Shown here: in pieces, positions 36,217-45,278 of the stretch
How the letters are laid out: every line of letters starts with the position of its first letter
Position numbering within the stretch: position 1 is the first letter of the stretch
NCBI GenBank assembly: GCA_027459765.1
Contig: DAIDHD010000005.1
Span: forward strand, 1-64,000
Direction: 5' to 3'
Source: Gammaproteobacteria bacterium
GTDB lineage: Bacteria; Pseudomonadota; Gammaproteobacteria; Steroidobacterales; Steroidobacteraceae
Length of the DNA stretch: 64,000 nt
Made by a program: the position numbers and the translations under genes
The notes under the pieces: generated by a model
Seen by the model: only the letters and a program-made list of their open reading frames with translations
What the model was told of the DNA's origin: nothing
Database searches by the model: none

Positions 36217-36658
36217 GGGCGCGGGGCCGCGCCTGGTCGTCGCCTTCGATCACGGCGCACGTCGGATCGGCGCCGCCCGCGGCGACACGCTGTCCAGGAC
36301 CGCGGCGCCACTGGCACCCATCCGCGCGGGCGATGGCGGTCCCCGCTGGGAGGAGGTGGACGCCGTCGTCCGCGAATGGCGTCCGGCACTGATGGTGGTC
36401 GGGCTGCCGTATAATGCGGACGGCTCGGAGAGCGGCTCGACGCGCGCCGCGCGCGCCTTCGCAGCCGCGGTGGCGGCCCGTTACGGCTTGCCCGTGGAAC
36501 TCGTCGACGAACGTTACTCGTCCCTCGAAGCGCAGAGTCGTCTGCAGTCGGCGCGGGCCGCTGGGACGCGGCGCAAGCGGGTGCGCAAGACCGACGTCGA
36601 CGCGGCGGCGGCCTGCGTCATCCTCGAGCGCTGGTTATCGGCTCAACCTGTGGATTGA
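36209..36658 (+). CDS. ruvX: Holliday-junction resolvase-like protein RuvX/YqgF
   Basis: RNase H-fold nuclease of about 149 residues, implicated in pre-16S rRNA 5' maturation. VVAFDHGARRIGAARGD carries the first acidic residue, VVGLPYNADGSES the middle motif, VELVDERYSSLEAQSRL the glutamate region, and RKTDVDAAAACVIL the last aspartate. GTG start inside the end of yqgE. It stops 7 bases before pyrB; no pyrR gene intervenes, unlike Pseudomonas. Confidence 0.93.
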   Translation: MPEGAGPRLVVAFDHGARRIGAARGDTLSRTAAPLAPIRAGDGGPRWEEVDAVVREWRPALMVVGLPYNADGSESGSTRAARAFAAAVAARYGLPVELVDERYSSLEAQSRLQSARAAGTRRKRVRKTDVDAAAACVILERWLSAQPVD

Positions 36659-36665
36659 GGGCGGC

Positions 36666-37634
36666 ATGCGCGTACAACTCGACAACGCCGGCGGTCTGCG
36701 CCACCTGGTCACGCTGGACGGCCTGGGGCGCGACACCCTGACGGCCATACTCGACCGGGCGGAGGGCTATCGCCGGCTTCCGGGCCAGCCCGCCTACGAG
36801 GGCCGCGAGCTCGCCGGGGTGACGGTCGCCAACCTCTTCTTCGAACCGAGCACCCGCACCCGCGCGTCCTTCGACCTGGCGGCCCGCCGGCTCGGCGCCC
36901 ACACGCTCAACCTCGACGTCAATTCGAGCTCGCGCGTCAAGGGCGAGACCATGCTCGACACCATCTACACGCTCGAGGCCATGAACGTGGACGTGTTCGT
37001 GATACGGGACTCCGAACCCGGCATGCCGGAGTTCCTGATCGATCACGTGGCGCCGCACGTGTCGGTGGTGAGCGCGGGCGAGGCCCATCTCTCGCATCCC
37101 ACCCAGGGCCTGCTCGATGCCCTCACGATCCGCATCCACAAACGCCGCTTTGCCGGCCTGAAGGTCGCCATCGTCGGCGACATCAAGCACTCGCGCGTGG
37201 CGCGCTCGACCGCGCAGGCGCTGCGCACCCTCGGAACGGCCGATCTGCGGGTGGTCGCACCGCCGGCGCTGCTGCCGGAGGAGCACGAATTGCCAGGAAC
37301 GCAGCGCTTCACGCGCATCGAGGACGGCATCGCAGGCGCCGACGTGGTGATGATGCTCAGGATCCAGAAGGAGCGCATGGCGAAGAGCGCCGACCTCGAC
37401 GACGCGGCTTACTACCGCGAGTACGGGCTCGACAGGCAGCGTCTGGCGCACGCGGCTCCCGACGTGCTGGTCATGCATCCGGGGCCCATGAATCGGGGCG
37501 TGGAGATCGCCTCCGAGGTCGCCGACGGACCGCACTCGGTGATTCGCGAGCAGGTCAACAACGGCGTCGCCGTGCGCATGGCGGTGCTCGCGTCGATAGC
37601 GGCCACCCTGACCCGACACCGCCGGCCCCTGTAG
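36666..37634 (+). CDS. pyrB: Aspartate carbamoyltransferase, catalytic chain
   Basis: Second step of de novo pyrimidine synthesis: carbamoyl phosphate plus aspartate to N-carbamoyl-aspartate. Carbamoyl phosphate-binding FFEPSTRTRASFDLAARRLG, HPTQGLLDALTI, GDIKHSRVARS and MHPGPMNRGVEI are intact. 322 residues. ATG follows GAGGG at 5 bases. Neither a dihydroorotase-like pyrC nor a pyrI regulatory chain follows; the next gene is convergent. Confidence 0.96.
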   Translation: MRVQLDNAGGLRHLVTLDGLGRDTLTAILDRAEGYRRLPGQPAYEGRELAGVTVANLFFEPSTRTRASFDLAARRLGAHTLNLDVNSSSRVKGETMLDTIYTLEAMNVDVFVIRDSEPGMPEFLIDHVAPHVSVVSAGEAHLSHPTQGLLDALTIRIHKRRFAGLKVAIVGDIKHSRVARSTAQALRTLGTADLRVVAPPALLPEEHELPGTQRFTRIEDGIAGADVVMMLRIQKERMAKSADLDDAAYYREYGLDRQRLAHAAPDVLVMHPGPMNRGVEIASEVADGPHSVIREQVNNGVAVRMAVLASIAATLTRHRRPL

Positions 37635-37653
37635 CGGCGCGATCCGCGGCTCC

Positions 37654-38520
37654 TCAGCCCTCTCTGCGCAGCAACGCCTCGCCCATGCGGATGCGCCCTC
37701 CGGCCGCCGCGTCCGGCGCCGGCGCGTAACCCGGCGGCGCGAGCACGATGATGGTCGAGCCGTGCTCGAACCACCCCATTTCCTCGCCCTTGGCCAGGCG
37801 CGCGTCGCAGGGAATGACGTTCGGGCCTCGATAGCGCAGGTGCAGACGCACGTCGACGAAACGGAAGCGCATGCTCGCCACCAGGATCGCCGCGACCGGC
37901 ACCAGCACCAGCGGCGCGCCATCGGCGAGACGGCAGCGCACCACGGCGCGCTCGTTGCGGCAGTAGAGCCGCTGCACGCGCGCGAGCGCGGGCGGGTTGA
38001 CGTTCCAGGCGTCGCCGGCGACGTAGTCTATGCGCTCGACGCGCAGGTCATCGGGCGCGTGGAACCGGTGGTACATGGTGGAGGTGAGCCGCAGCGTGGC
38101 GTAGCGGCCGCCGGCCAGGGAGCGCGCCAGCTCCGGATCGCACAGCAGATCCTCGAGCCGGTAGGGTGATCCCTTCGCCTGCAGCACCAGGCCGTCGCGA
38201 ATCTCGCCGCACGCGCCCACCAGGGCGTCGCAGGGACTCGCCAGCGTGGCCGGATCGCGATCGATGGGCCGCGCACCATCCTTCAACTCGCGGGTGAAGC
38301 ACTCCTGCAAGGTCGCGAATCGCGTCTGCCGCGCCTCGCTCAGATCGAGGTCCGAGAAGGCGCGCCACACCGCGATGCTCGCGCGGCAGACCAGCGGATT
38401 CTCGATGCGGCTCCACCACCCCATGAACACGGTCAGCCAGCGCCTCGGCAGGCGATTGGTCAGCACGAAATTCAGGCCCTCGTGCGCGAGGATGCGGGCG
38501 AACAGCGCGCGCGCGGTCAT
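37654..38520 (-). CDS. psd: Phosphatidylserine decarboxylase proenzyme
   Basis: Makes phosphatidylethanolamine. The precursor self-cleaves within a GST motif, seen here as EHGSTIIVLAPPGYAP (about residue 252), to create the pyruvoyl group; the more usual LGST has H in place of L. The upstream histidine motif YHRFHAPDD and the aspartate in SPCDALVGACGEI are present. 288 residues, typical. ATG 38520 lacks a strong ribosome binding site. Divergent from the aminotransferase gene with 50 bases between starts. Confidence 0.93.
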   Translation of the reverse strand: MTARALFARILAHEGLNFVLTNRLPRRWLTVFMGWWSRIENPLVCRASIAVWRAFSDLDLSEARQTRFATLQECFTRELKDGARPIDRDPATLASPCDALVGACGEIRDGLVLQAKGSPYRLEDLLCDPELARSLAGGRYATLRLTSTMYHRFHAPDDLRVERIDYVAGDAWNVNPPALARVQRLYCRNERAVVRCRLADGAPLVLVPVAAILVASMRFRFVDVRLHLRYRGPNVIPCDARLAKGEEMGWFEHGSTIIVLAPPGYAPAPDAAAGGRIRMGEALLRREG

Positions 38521-38570
38521 CTTGTTGTCATCCGGCTGCAATAACTTGCGCGCGACTCGAGGAGAACCAC

Positions 38571-40256
38571 ATGAACACGATCTGGTATTCGATCGGCGCC
38601 GCACTCGTCGCCCTGCTCGCGCTCGGCAAGCTCCGACGGCGGCTGGAACTGTCGTTCGCGAAGCACCCCTCGCTCACCGGCCACTCGCGCATGGCGCGGC
38701 GCTTCGCGGCCCTGGTGCCCTTCTATGAATACGACGAGGATCGCTTCTTCCGCGCCGACGGCGCGCCGGACGAGGTCGCCGCGCGGCGGCGAGCGGGATT
38801 CGGCGAGCTCGCCGCCGAGTACGCGCAGCGCTTCCCCCGCAGCGCCGCGGCAACCGCCGAGGTGGTCGATTTCGTGAGCGATCTTCAGTTCACGTCCCGA
38901 TACCGGGTGCCGTTCCAGTTCAGCCGCATCGTTCGCGAAAACCTGAAGGGCGGCAACTTCCTCGCGGCGTCGTCGGGCGTCACGCTCACCGATCTCGACG
39001 GCAACCGCTTCTACGACCTCACCGGCTCGTACGGCGTCAACGTGTTCGGCTACGACTTCTACAAGGAGTGCATCGCGCGCGGCAGCGAGCGGGTGCGCGA
39101 TCTCGGCCCGGTCCTGGCGGGCTACCACCCGGTGACCGCCTACAACGTGCGGCGTCTCAAGGAGATCTCCGGGCTCGACGAAGTCTCCTTCCACATGTCC
39201 GGAACCGAGGCGGTGATGCAGGCCGTGCGGCTGGCGCGCTACCACACGCGCCGCTCGCACGTGGTGCGCTTCTGCGGCGCCTACCACGGCTGGTGGGGCG
39301 ACGTGCAGCCCGGGGTCGGCAACCCGGTCCCTGCGCGCGAGACCTACACGCTGCGCGACCTCGACGAGCGCTCGCTGCGGGTTCTCGAAAGGCGGCACGA
39401 CATCGCCTGCGTGCTCGTCAACCCGCTGCAGGCGTTGCACCCGAACGCGGGCGCGCCCAGTGATTCGACCTTGGTGGACGGCAAGCGGCGCGCGCACTTC
39501 GATCGCGCCGCCTACACGGAGTGGCTGCGCAGGTTGCGCGACGTGTGCAGCCGGCGCGGCATCGTGCTGATCTTCGACGAGGTGTTCCTCGGCTTCCGCC
39601 TCGCGCCCGGTGGCGCCCAGGAGTACTTCGGCGTGCGCGCGGACCTGGTCACCTACGGCAAGACGGTGGCGGGCGGACTGCCCATCGGCGTGGTCTGCGG
39701 CGCCGCGCGCTACATGCGCCGCTTCCGCGAAGACCGGCCGGCGGACGTTTGCTTCGCGCGCGGCACGTTCAACTCCCACCCCTACGTGATGGGGTCGATG
39801 TGCGAGTTCCTCGAGCGGCTCGCAACCGCACCGGTGCAGGCGCTCTACCAAGACCTGGACTCCTTGTGGGACGCGCGGGCGCAGCGACTGAACGAGCGCT
39901 TCGCCGCGGAGCATCTGCCGGTCCGCGTCGCCAACATGTCCACGGTCTGGCTCATCTACTACACCGGTCCGTCGCGCTATCACTGGATGCTGCAGTTCTA
40001 TTTCCGCGCCGCCGGTCTCGCGCTCAGCTGGGTGGGCACGGGCCGCCTGATCTTCAGCTTGAACTACACCGAGGAGGAGTTCGCCGCCGTGTGCGAGCGG
40101 ATGCTCGCGGCGGCGCGACGCATGCAACGCGACGGCTGGTGGTGGACGGCGCCGGAGACCAGCTACCGTGCCATCAGCCGCCGCGTGCTGAAGGAGACCA
40201 TTCAGGCGCGGTGGACGTCGCCCATCGGATCCATCAGTTCGCCGCGCAGCAGATAG
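38571..40256 (+). CDS. Membrane-anchored class III PLP aminotransferase
   Basis: A 561-residue protein of the glutamate-1-semialdehyde aminomutase/omega-aminotransferase group. Residues ~5-21 form a hydrophobic segment (IWYSIGAALVALLALG), so it is probably anchored to the inner membrane. A ~115-residue N-terminal region without a domain I know precedes the fold (GVTLTDLDGNRFYDLTGSYG). PLP-site motifs are SGTEAVMQAVRLARYHT, CGAYHGWWGD, IFDEVFLGFR and the lysine in VTYGKTVAGGLP. ATG with GAGGAG at 7 bases. Substrate unknown; the sequence style recalls aminotransferases acting on acyl chains in polyketide or lipid pathways. It ends 55 bases inside the convergent Mpo1-like gene. Confidence 0.8.
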   Translation: MNTIWYSIGAALVALLALGKLRRRLELSFAKHPSLTGHSRMARRFAALVPFYEYDEDRFFRADGAPDEVAARRRAGFGELAAEYAQRFPRSAAATAEVVDFVSDLQFTSRYRVPFQFSRIVRENLKGGNFLAASSGVTLTDLDGNRFYDLTGSYGVNVFGYDFYKECIARGSERVRDLGPVLAGYHPVTAYNVRRLKEISGLDEVSFHMSGTEAVMQAVRLARYHTRRSHVVRFCGAYHGWWGDVQPGVGNPVPARETYTLRDLDERSLRVLERRHDIACVLVNPLQALHPNAGAPSDSTLVDGKRRAHFDRAAYTEWLRRLRDVCSRRGIVLIFDEVFLGFRLAPGGAQEYFGVRADLVTYGKTVAGGLPIGVVCGAARYMRRFREDRPADVCFARGTFNSHPYVMGSMCEFLERLATAPVQALYQDLDSLWDARAQRLNERFAAEHLPVRVANMSTVWLIYYTGPSRYHWMLQFYFRAAGLALSWVGTGRLIFSLNYTEEEFAAVCERMLAAARRMQRDGWWWTAPETSYRAISRRVLKETIQARWTSPIGSISSPRSR

Positions 40257-40810
40257 AGCGGCGCCTTGGCGTACTGCTTCACGTCGTAGAACGGATCGGT
40301 GAGGATCTTGGTGATCCAGGCGATCCCGGTCTTGACGTCGCGGATGAAGAAGAGCTGTACCATGCGAAACAGCAGCGCGCCGAGACCGACCACCAGCCAG
40401 ATGGCGCCGACGTGGCGCACGAATTCCTCCGCGTTGGCGTGCGGCGGAAACACGCCGAAGCACGTCGGATCGATCCACAGCACCAGCGGGGACAGCGCCC
40501 ACACGAGGTGCAGCACCACCTTGCGCTTCAGGTTGTAACCCACCTTCACGGATTCCTTGTACTCGTGAGTGGCCTGGTTGACCTCATCGTAGCCCTTGGG
40601 CTCGAAGAAGAAGTGGCCGGACTGCCGGCTCACCATGGCGACAAGCCAGCCGATCAGCGCGGCGGCCACCGGGTCGGAGAACATCATCACGTACGCGACC
40701 AGGAAGCTGAGCGCGCTCAACAGGTGCAGCGACTGGTTGATCCGGCTCTGGTGGTAGAAGCGGTGATCGTCCCAGCGCTGGATCCTGAGTTCTTCGAGAA
40801 AGCTGTGCAT
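40202..40810 (-). CDS. Mpo1/DUF962-like membrane protein
   Basis: About 202 residues with a helical N-terminus (FLEELRIQRWDDHRFYHQSRIN) and roughly four hydrophobic helices: LHLLSALSFLVAYVMMF, AAALIGWLVAMVS, VVLHLVWALSPLVLW and AIWLVVGLGALLFRMV. SGHFFFEP and multiple histidines between helices recall the Mpo1 family (DUF962), whose yeast member is an iron-dependent dioxygenase for 2-hydroxy fatty acids. Assignment is tentative; a related membrane hydroxylase-like family is possible. ATG 40810 has GAGGGA at 6 bases. Overlaps the aminotransferase end by 55 bases. Confidence 0.55.
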   Translation of the reverse strand: MHSFLEELRIQRWDDHRFYHQSRINQSLHLLSALSFLVAYVMMFSDPVAAALIGWLVAMVSRQSGHFFFEPKGYDEVNQATHEYKESVKVGYNLKRKVVLHLVWALSPLVLWIDPTCFGVFPPHANAEEFVRHVGAIWLVVGLGALLFRMVQLFFIRDVKTGIAWITKILTDPFYDVKQYAKAPLYLLRGELMDPMGDVHRA

Positions 40811-40943
40811 GCAAGTCCCTCGTGGTGGATTCGACGACGGTCGACCGTCGCGGGGTGACAGAAATATCGAAGATTCGTTACCGGTCCATGACAAACGGCC
40901 GGAGTCATCAGTTCGTCATCGCAAAATGCGACTCTGTCGCGGC

Positions 40944-41987
40944 ATGAGGATCATGATCGTGACCGACGCCTGGTTCCCGCAGACCAACGGCGTCGTTAGG
41001 ACGTTGTCGCAGACGGCCGCGTGGCTGTCCCGATTCGGGCACGAAGTGCGCCTGATCACGCCTCAGGACTTCGCCAGCGTGGCGATGCCGACCTACCGCG
41101 AAATACGCCTGTCGTTGCTGCCGGGCCGCGCCACGGCGCGCCGCATCGAGGAGTTCGACCCTCAGGCGCTGCATATCGCCACCGAAGGCCCGCTCGGCCA
41201 CGCGGCCCGCCGCCACGCCCTGCGCAGCGGCAGACGCTTCACCACCTCGTATCACACCCAGTTTCCCCAGTACCTGCGGGCGCGCCTGCCGGTGCCGCTC
41301 GGCCTTTCCTACCGCATCCTGCGACGCTTCCACTCGGCGGGGGTGCGCTGCATGGTGAGCACGCCGACGTTGCGCCGCGAACTCGAGCTGCGCGGCTTCC
41401 GCAACCTCGTCAGCTGGCGGCGCGGCGTGGACACGGAGATCTTCAGACCCGGGCCGAAGGAGTTCCTCGATCTGCGCCGCCCGGTGGCCGCCTACGTCGG
41501 CCGCGTGGCCGTGGAGAAGAACATCGACGCGTTCCTCGCCATGCCCTGGAGCGGAGCCAAGCTCGTGATCGGCGACGGCCCCGAGCGCCAGCGCCTGCAG
41601 CACGAGCACCCGGAGACCGTGTTCACCGGCTATCGATACGCCGAGGACCTGGCTGCGCACCTCGCCGCCGCCGACGTGATGGTGTTCCCGAGCCGCACGG
41701 ACACGTTCGGGCTGGTGATCCTGGAGGCCATGGCCTGTGGGGTGCCGGTGGCCGCCTTCCCGGTGACCGGCCCGGTGGACGTGATCGAGGACGGCGTCAC
41801 CGGCGCGCTGGACACCGACCTCGCGCGCGCCGCACGGCGTGCGCTCGACCTGGACCCGGCCGCCTGCCGGGCACAGGCGCTGCGCGCCGGCTGGGACGTA
41901 TCCACCCGCGAGTTCGAGGGCAATCTCGCCGCCTGCCGCTCAGCCGAAGTTGATCTTGGCCTCGAGGTTGGTGCGCGAATCGGCTGA
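40944..41987 (+). CDS. GT4-family glycosyltransferase
   Basis: GT-B-fold retaining glycosyltransferase of about 347 residues. The acceptor half begins RIMIVTDAWFPQTNGVVRTL; FTTSYHTQFPQYLRARLP is typical of mannosyl- or glucosyl-transferases working on lipid acceptors (MgtA/DgdA-like). The donor half has YVGRVAVEKNID, VIGDGPERQRLQ and the EX7E region FPSRTDTFGLVILEAMACGVPV. ATG 40944 chosen; an in-frame ATG at 40926 is possible and neither has a good ribosome binding site. Its last 48 bases overlap the convergent PilT-like gene. Donor and acceptor unknown; a glycolipid product is an inference. Confidence 0.85.
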   Translation: MRIMIVTDAWFPQTNGVVRTLSQTAAWLSRFGHEVRLITPQDFASVAMPTYREIRLSLLPGRATARRIEEFDPQALHIATEGPLGHAARRHALRSGRRFTTSYHTQFPQYLRARLPVPLGLSYRILRRFHSAGVRCMVSTPTLRRELELRGFRNLVSWRRGVDTEIFRPGPKEFLDLRRPVAAYVGRVAVEKNIDAFLAMPWSGAKLVIGDGPERQRLQHEHPETVFTGYRYAEDLAAHLAAADVMVFPSRTDTFGLVILEAMACGVPVAAFPVTGPVDVIEDGVTGALDTDLARAARRALDLDPAACRAQALRAGWDVSTREFEGNLAACRSAEVDLGLEVGARIG

Positions 41988-43022
41988 GGAGAGCGCCTCC
42001 TCCATGTCGATCCTGCCTTCGCGAACCAGATTGTAGAGCGAGCGGTCGAAGCTCTGCATGCCGCGTTCGTTGCTGGTCTGGATCGCTTCCTTCACGCCGA
42101 TCACGTCGCCCTTCTTGATGAGTTCGGAGACGTGCGGCGTGTTGACCATGACCTCCACCGCCGCGACTCGCGAGCCGGACTTTGCCATGACCAGCCGCTG
42201 CGAGATGATGGCGCGCAGATACTGCGACATGTCGAGGAAAATCTGCGCGTGCTGATCGCGCGGGAACATGTTGATGATGCGGTCCAGCGTCTCCGCGCAG
42301 TTGTTCGCGTGCAGGGTGGCGATGCAGAGGTGGCCGGTGCCGGCGAGCGCGATCACGGCCTCCATGGTCTCGCGGTCGCGAATCTCGCCGACGAGGATGA
42401 CGTCGGGCGCCGAGCGCACGGCGCTGCGCAGCGCCTTGCCGTAGGACTTGGTGTCGAGGCCGACCTCGCGCTGGTTGATGATCGATTTCTTGTTGGTGTG
42501 CAGGAATTCGATCGGATCCTCGATGGTGAGAATGTGGTCGGACGAAGTCTCGTTGCGGTAGTTGATCATGGCCGCGAGGGTCGTCGACTTGCCGGCGCCG
42601 GCCGACCCGACCATGAGGATCAGGCCGCGCTTGAGCATCACCAGTTCCTTGAGGACTTCGGGCATTCCGAGATCCTCGAGCCGCGGCATCTCCGCGGTGA
42701 TGTAGCGCAGCACCATCGCGGGATAGCCGCGCTGGTAGAACACGTTCACCCGGAAGCGGCCGAGGCCGGGCTCCGAGATCGCGAAATCGATCTCCAGCTC
42801 CTCGTTGAAGTGCTCGATCTGCTCCTGGGTCATCAGCGCGAGAGCCGCCTGACGCACCGTCTCCGGACTCAACACCTGCTTGTTGATCGGCAGGATCTTG
42901 CCCTCGATCTTGATCTTCACCGGCGCATTGCAGGTGAAGAACAGGTCCGAGGCCTTCCTCTCGACCATCAGCTTGAACAGAGGCTTGGTGTTGAGCGTCT
43001 GCGATGGCGCGGTCGCTGCCAT
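41940..43022 (-). CDS. Third PilT/PilU-family ATPase
   Basis: Hexameric secretion-type ATPase of about 360 residues, a likely extra pilus retraction motor. Walker A GSAGAGKST, Asp box [12 protein letters not shown], Walker B VILVGEIRD and His box GTGHLCIATLHANN are all intact. It is more like PilU than PilT in its N-terminus (VERKASDLFFTCNAPVKIKIEG) and lacks the long PilU C-terminal tail. It starts 3 bases after pilU, so pilT-pilU-this gene form one operon. Its role beyond PilT and PilU is unknown. Confidence 0.9.
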   Translation of the reverse strand: MAATAPSQTLNTKPLFKLMVERKASDLFFTCNAPVKIKIEGKILPINKQVLSPETVRQAALALMTQEQIEHFNEELEIDFAISEPGLGRFRVNVFYQRGYPAMVLRYITAEMPRLEDLGMPEVLKELVMLKRGLILMVGSAGAGKSTTLAAMINYRNETSSDHILTIEDPIEFLHTNKKSIINQREVGLDTKSYGKALRSAVRSAPDVILVGEIRDRETMEAVIALAGTGHLCIATLHANNCAETLDRIINMFPRDQHAQIFLDMSQYLRAIISQRLVMAKSGSRVAAVEVMVNTPHVSELIKKGDVIGVKEAIQTSNERGMQSFDRSLYNLVREGRIDMEEALSSADSRTNLEAKINFG

Positions 43023-43025
43023 GGG

Positions 43026-44183
43026 TTAGAACACCTTGCCTTCTTCTTCCTCGAGGATCTGCAACGATGCGCCGCCCTCGTCGGACGCGCGCAGCTCGCG
43101 CTTGCTCTCGAGCTTCACCCGTAGCCGCAGCTCGTTCTTCGAATCGGCGTTGCGCAGCGCGTCCTCGTAGGAGATGAGGCCGGCCTCGTACAGCTCGAAC
43201 AGCGCCTGGTCGAAGGTCTTCATGCCGAGGCGGTTGGAGCGGGCCATCACTTCCTTGATCTTGCCCACGTCGCCCTTGAAGATGAGGTCCGAGATCAGCG
43301 GCGACTGCAGCATGATCTCCATGGCGGCGATCCGGCCCGTCCCGGACTCGCGCGGGACGAGCCGCTGCGAGATGAGGGCGCGGATGTTGAGCGACAGGTC
43401 CATCAGCAGCTGCTCGCGGCGCTCCTCGGGAAAGAAATTGATGATCCGGTCGAGGGCCTGGTTGGCGCTGTTGGCGTGCAGGGTGGCGAGCACCAAGTGC
43501 CCGGTCTCGGCGAACTGTATCCCGTACTCCATGGTCTCGCGGTCGCGGATCTCGCCGATCAGGATGACGTCGGGCGCCTGCCGCAGGGTGTTCCTGAGCG
43601 CGATGTGCCAGCTGTCGCAGTCGACTCCGACCTCGCGGTGCGTGACGACGCAGCCCTTGTGCGGGTGAACGTACTCGACCGGGTCCTCTATGGTGACGAT
43701 GTGGCCCCGCGTCTTCTCGTTGCGGTAGCCGACCATGGCAGCGAGCGAAGTGGACTTGCCCGAGCCCGTGCCGCCCACCAGGATCACGAGTCCGCGCTTC
43801 GAGAGCACGACCTCCTTGAGAATGGGCGGAAGTTCGAGGTCCTCGATGGTGGGGATCTTGGCGTTGATGGTGCGCAGCACCGCGCCGGTGTAGCCCTGCT
43901 GGACGAACGCGCTCACCCGGAAGCGGCCGATGCCCGGCGGGGCGATCGCGAAGTTGCACTCCTTGGTGGCGTCGAACTCCTTGGTCTGGCGGTCGTTCAT
44001 GATCGCGCGCACCAGGCTCGCGCTCTGCTCGGCCGTGAGCGTTCGATCCGACTGGGGGCGGATCTCTCCGTCCACCTTGATGGCCGGAGGGAAACCGGCG
44101 GTGATGAACAGGTCCGAGCCCTTCTTCTCGATCATGCGACGCAGCAGGTCCTGCATCAACCGGATGGCTTGATCGCGCTCCAT
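43026..44183 (-). CDS. pilU: Type IV pilus ATPase PilU
   Basis: PilT-dependent retraction ATPase. N-terminus IEKKGSDLFITAGFPPAIKVDG matches PilU. Walker A GGTGSGKST, IVTIEDPVEYVH, Walker B VILIGEIRD and ETGHLVLATLHANSAN follow. The C-terminal ~35 residues are an acidic extension (ending LEEEEGKVF) typical of PilU. 385 residues. It begins 16 bases after pilT. Confidence 0.94.
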   Translation of the reverse strand: MERDQAIRLMQDLLRRMIEKKGSDLFITAGFPPAIKVDGEIRPQSDRTLTAEQSASLVRAIMNDRQTKEFDATKECNFAIAPPGIGRFRVSAFVQQGYTGAVLRTINAKIPTIEDLELPPILKEVVLSKRGLVILVGGTGSGKSTSLAAMVGYRNEKTRGHIVTIEDPVEYVHPHKGCVVTHREVGVDCDSWHIALRNTLRQAPDVILIGEIRDRETMEYGIQFAETGHLVLATLHANSANQALDRIINFFPEERREQLLMDLSLNIRALISQRLVPRESGTGRIAAMEIMLQSPLISDLIFKGDVGKIKEVMARSNRLGMKTFDQALFELYEAGLISYEDALRNADSKNELRLRVKLESKRELRASDEGGASLQILEEEEGKVF

Positions 44184-44199
44184 GGAACGACTCCTTAAG

Positions 44200-45240
44200 C
44201 TAGACGCTGTCCTTGTTCTGCGCCTTGTATCTCGCCTCCTCGCGGCTCACCACTCCCTTCTGCACGAGTTCCTGCAGGCACTGGTCCAGCGTCTGCATTC
44301 CCTGCGCCTGGCCGGTCTGGATGGCGGAATACATCTGCGCGATCTTGCCCTCGCGGATCAGATTGCGGATGGCCGGGGTGCCGATCATGATCTCGTGCGC
44401 GGCGACCCGGCCGCCGCCGATGCGCTTCAACAGCGTCTGCGAGATCACGGCGCGCAGGCTCTCCGACAGCATGGCGCGCACCATGTCCTTTTCGGCGGCG
44501 GGAAACACGTCGACGATGCGGTCGATGGTCTTGGCCGCGGAACTCGTGTGCAGCGTGCCGAACACGAGGTGGCCGGTCTCCGCCGCGGTGAGCGCGAGGC
44601 GAATGGTCTCCAGATCGCGCATTTCGCCGACCAGCACCACGTCGGGATCCTCGCGCAAGGCCGATCGCAGCGCCTCGCTGAAACCCAGCGTGTCGCGGTG
44701 GACCTCGCGCTGGTTCACGAGACAGCGCTTGCTCTCGTGCACGAACTCGATCGGGTCCTCGATGGTGATGATGTGGTCGGGCCGGTTGTCATTGCAGTGG
44801 TTGACCATGCCCGCGAGCGTGGTCGACTTGCCCGAGCCGGTCGGCCCGGTCACCAGCACCAGCCCGCGCGGCAGCATGCACAGATCCCTGAACGTCTTGG
44901 GCGCGTTCAGCTCGTCCAGCGACAGGATGGTGGTGGGGATGTTGCGGAAGACCGCTGCGGCGCCACGATTCTGGTTGAAGGCGTTGACCCGGAAGCGCGC
45001 GAGCTTCGGGATCTCGAACGAGAAGTCGGTTTCGAAGAATTCCTCGAAGGCCTTGCGCTGCTTGTCATTCATGATGTCGTACACCATGCTATGCACTTCC
45101 TTGTGCACGAGCGCCGGCATGTTGATGCGCTTCATGTCGCCGTCCACCCGGATCATCGGCGGCACACCCGCGGAGAGGTGCAGGTCCGAAGCGTTGTTCT
45201 TCACCGCGAAGGCGAGCAGCTGGGCGATGTCGACCGCCAT
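44200..45240 (-). CDS. pilT: Type IV pilus retraction ATPase PilT
   Basis: Motor for pilus retraction in twitching motility. 346 residues. [21 protein letters not shown] at the start, Walker [10 protein letters not shown], Asp box [12 protein letters not shown], Walker [10 protein letters not shown], the His box, and the PilT-specific AIRNLIRE motif near the C-terminus are all present. Start ATG 45240. The AT-rich region upstream (45279-45289) probably holds the promoter, shared with divergent yggS. Confidence 0.97.
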   Translation of the reverse strand: MAVDIAQLLAFAVKNNASDLHLSAGVPPMIRVDGDMKRINMPALVHKEVHSMVYDIMNDKQRKAFEEFFETDFSFEIPKLARFRVNAFNQNRGAAAVFRNIPTTILSLDELNAPKTFRDLCMLPRGLVLVTGPTGSGKSTTLAGMVNHCNDNRPDHIITIEDPIEFVHESKRCLVNQREVHRDTLGFSEALRSALREDPDVVLVGEMRDLETIRLALTAAETGHLVFGTLHTSSAAKTIDRIVDVFPAAEKDMVRAMLSESLRAVISQTLLKRIGGGRVAAHEIMIGTPAIRNLIREGKIAQMYSAIQTGQAQGMQTLDQCLQELVQKGVVSREEARYKAQNKDSV

Positions 45241-45278
45241 TTACGGCTCCTGGCTGGGCACGAGTGCATCCGAACCCG

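Noticed and set aside
42132-44198. Plus-strand frames opposite the PilT-family genes
   Set aside because: H/D/E/V-rich shadow frames opposite intact ATPase genes.
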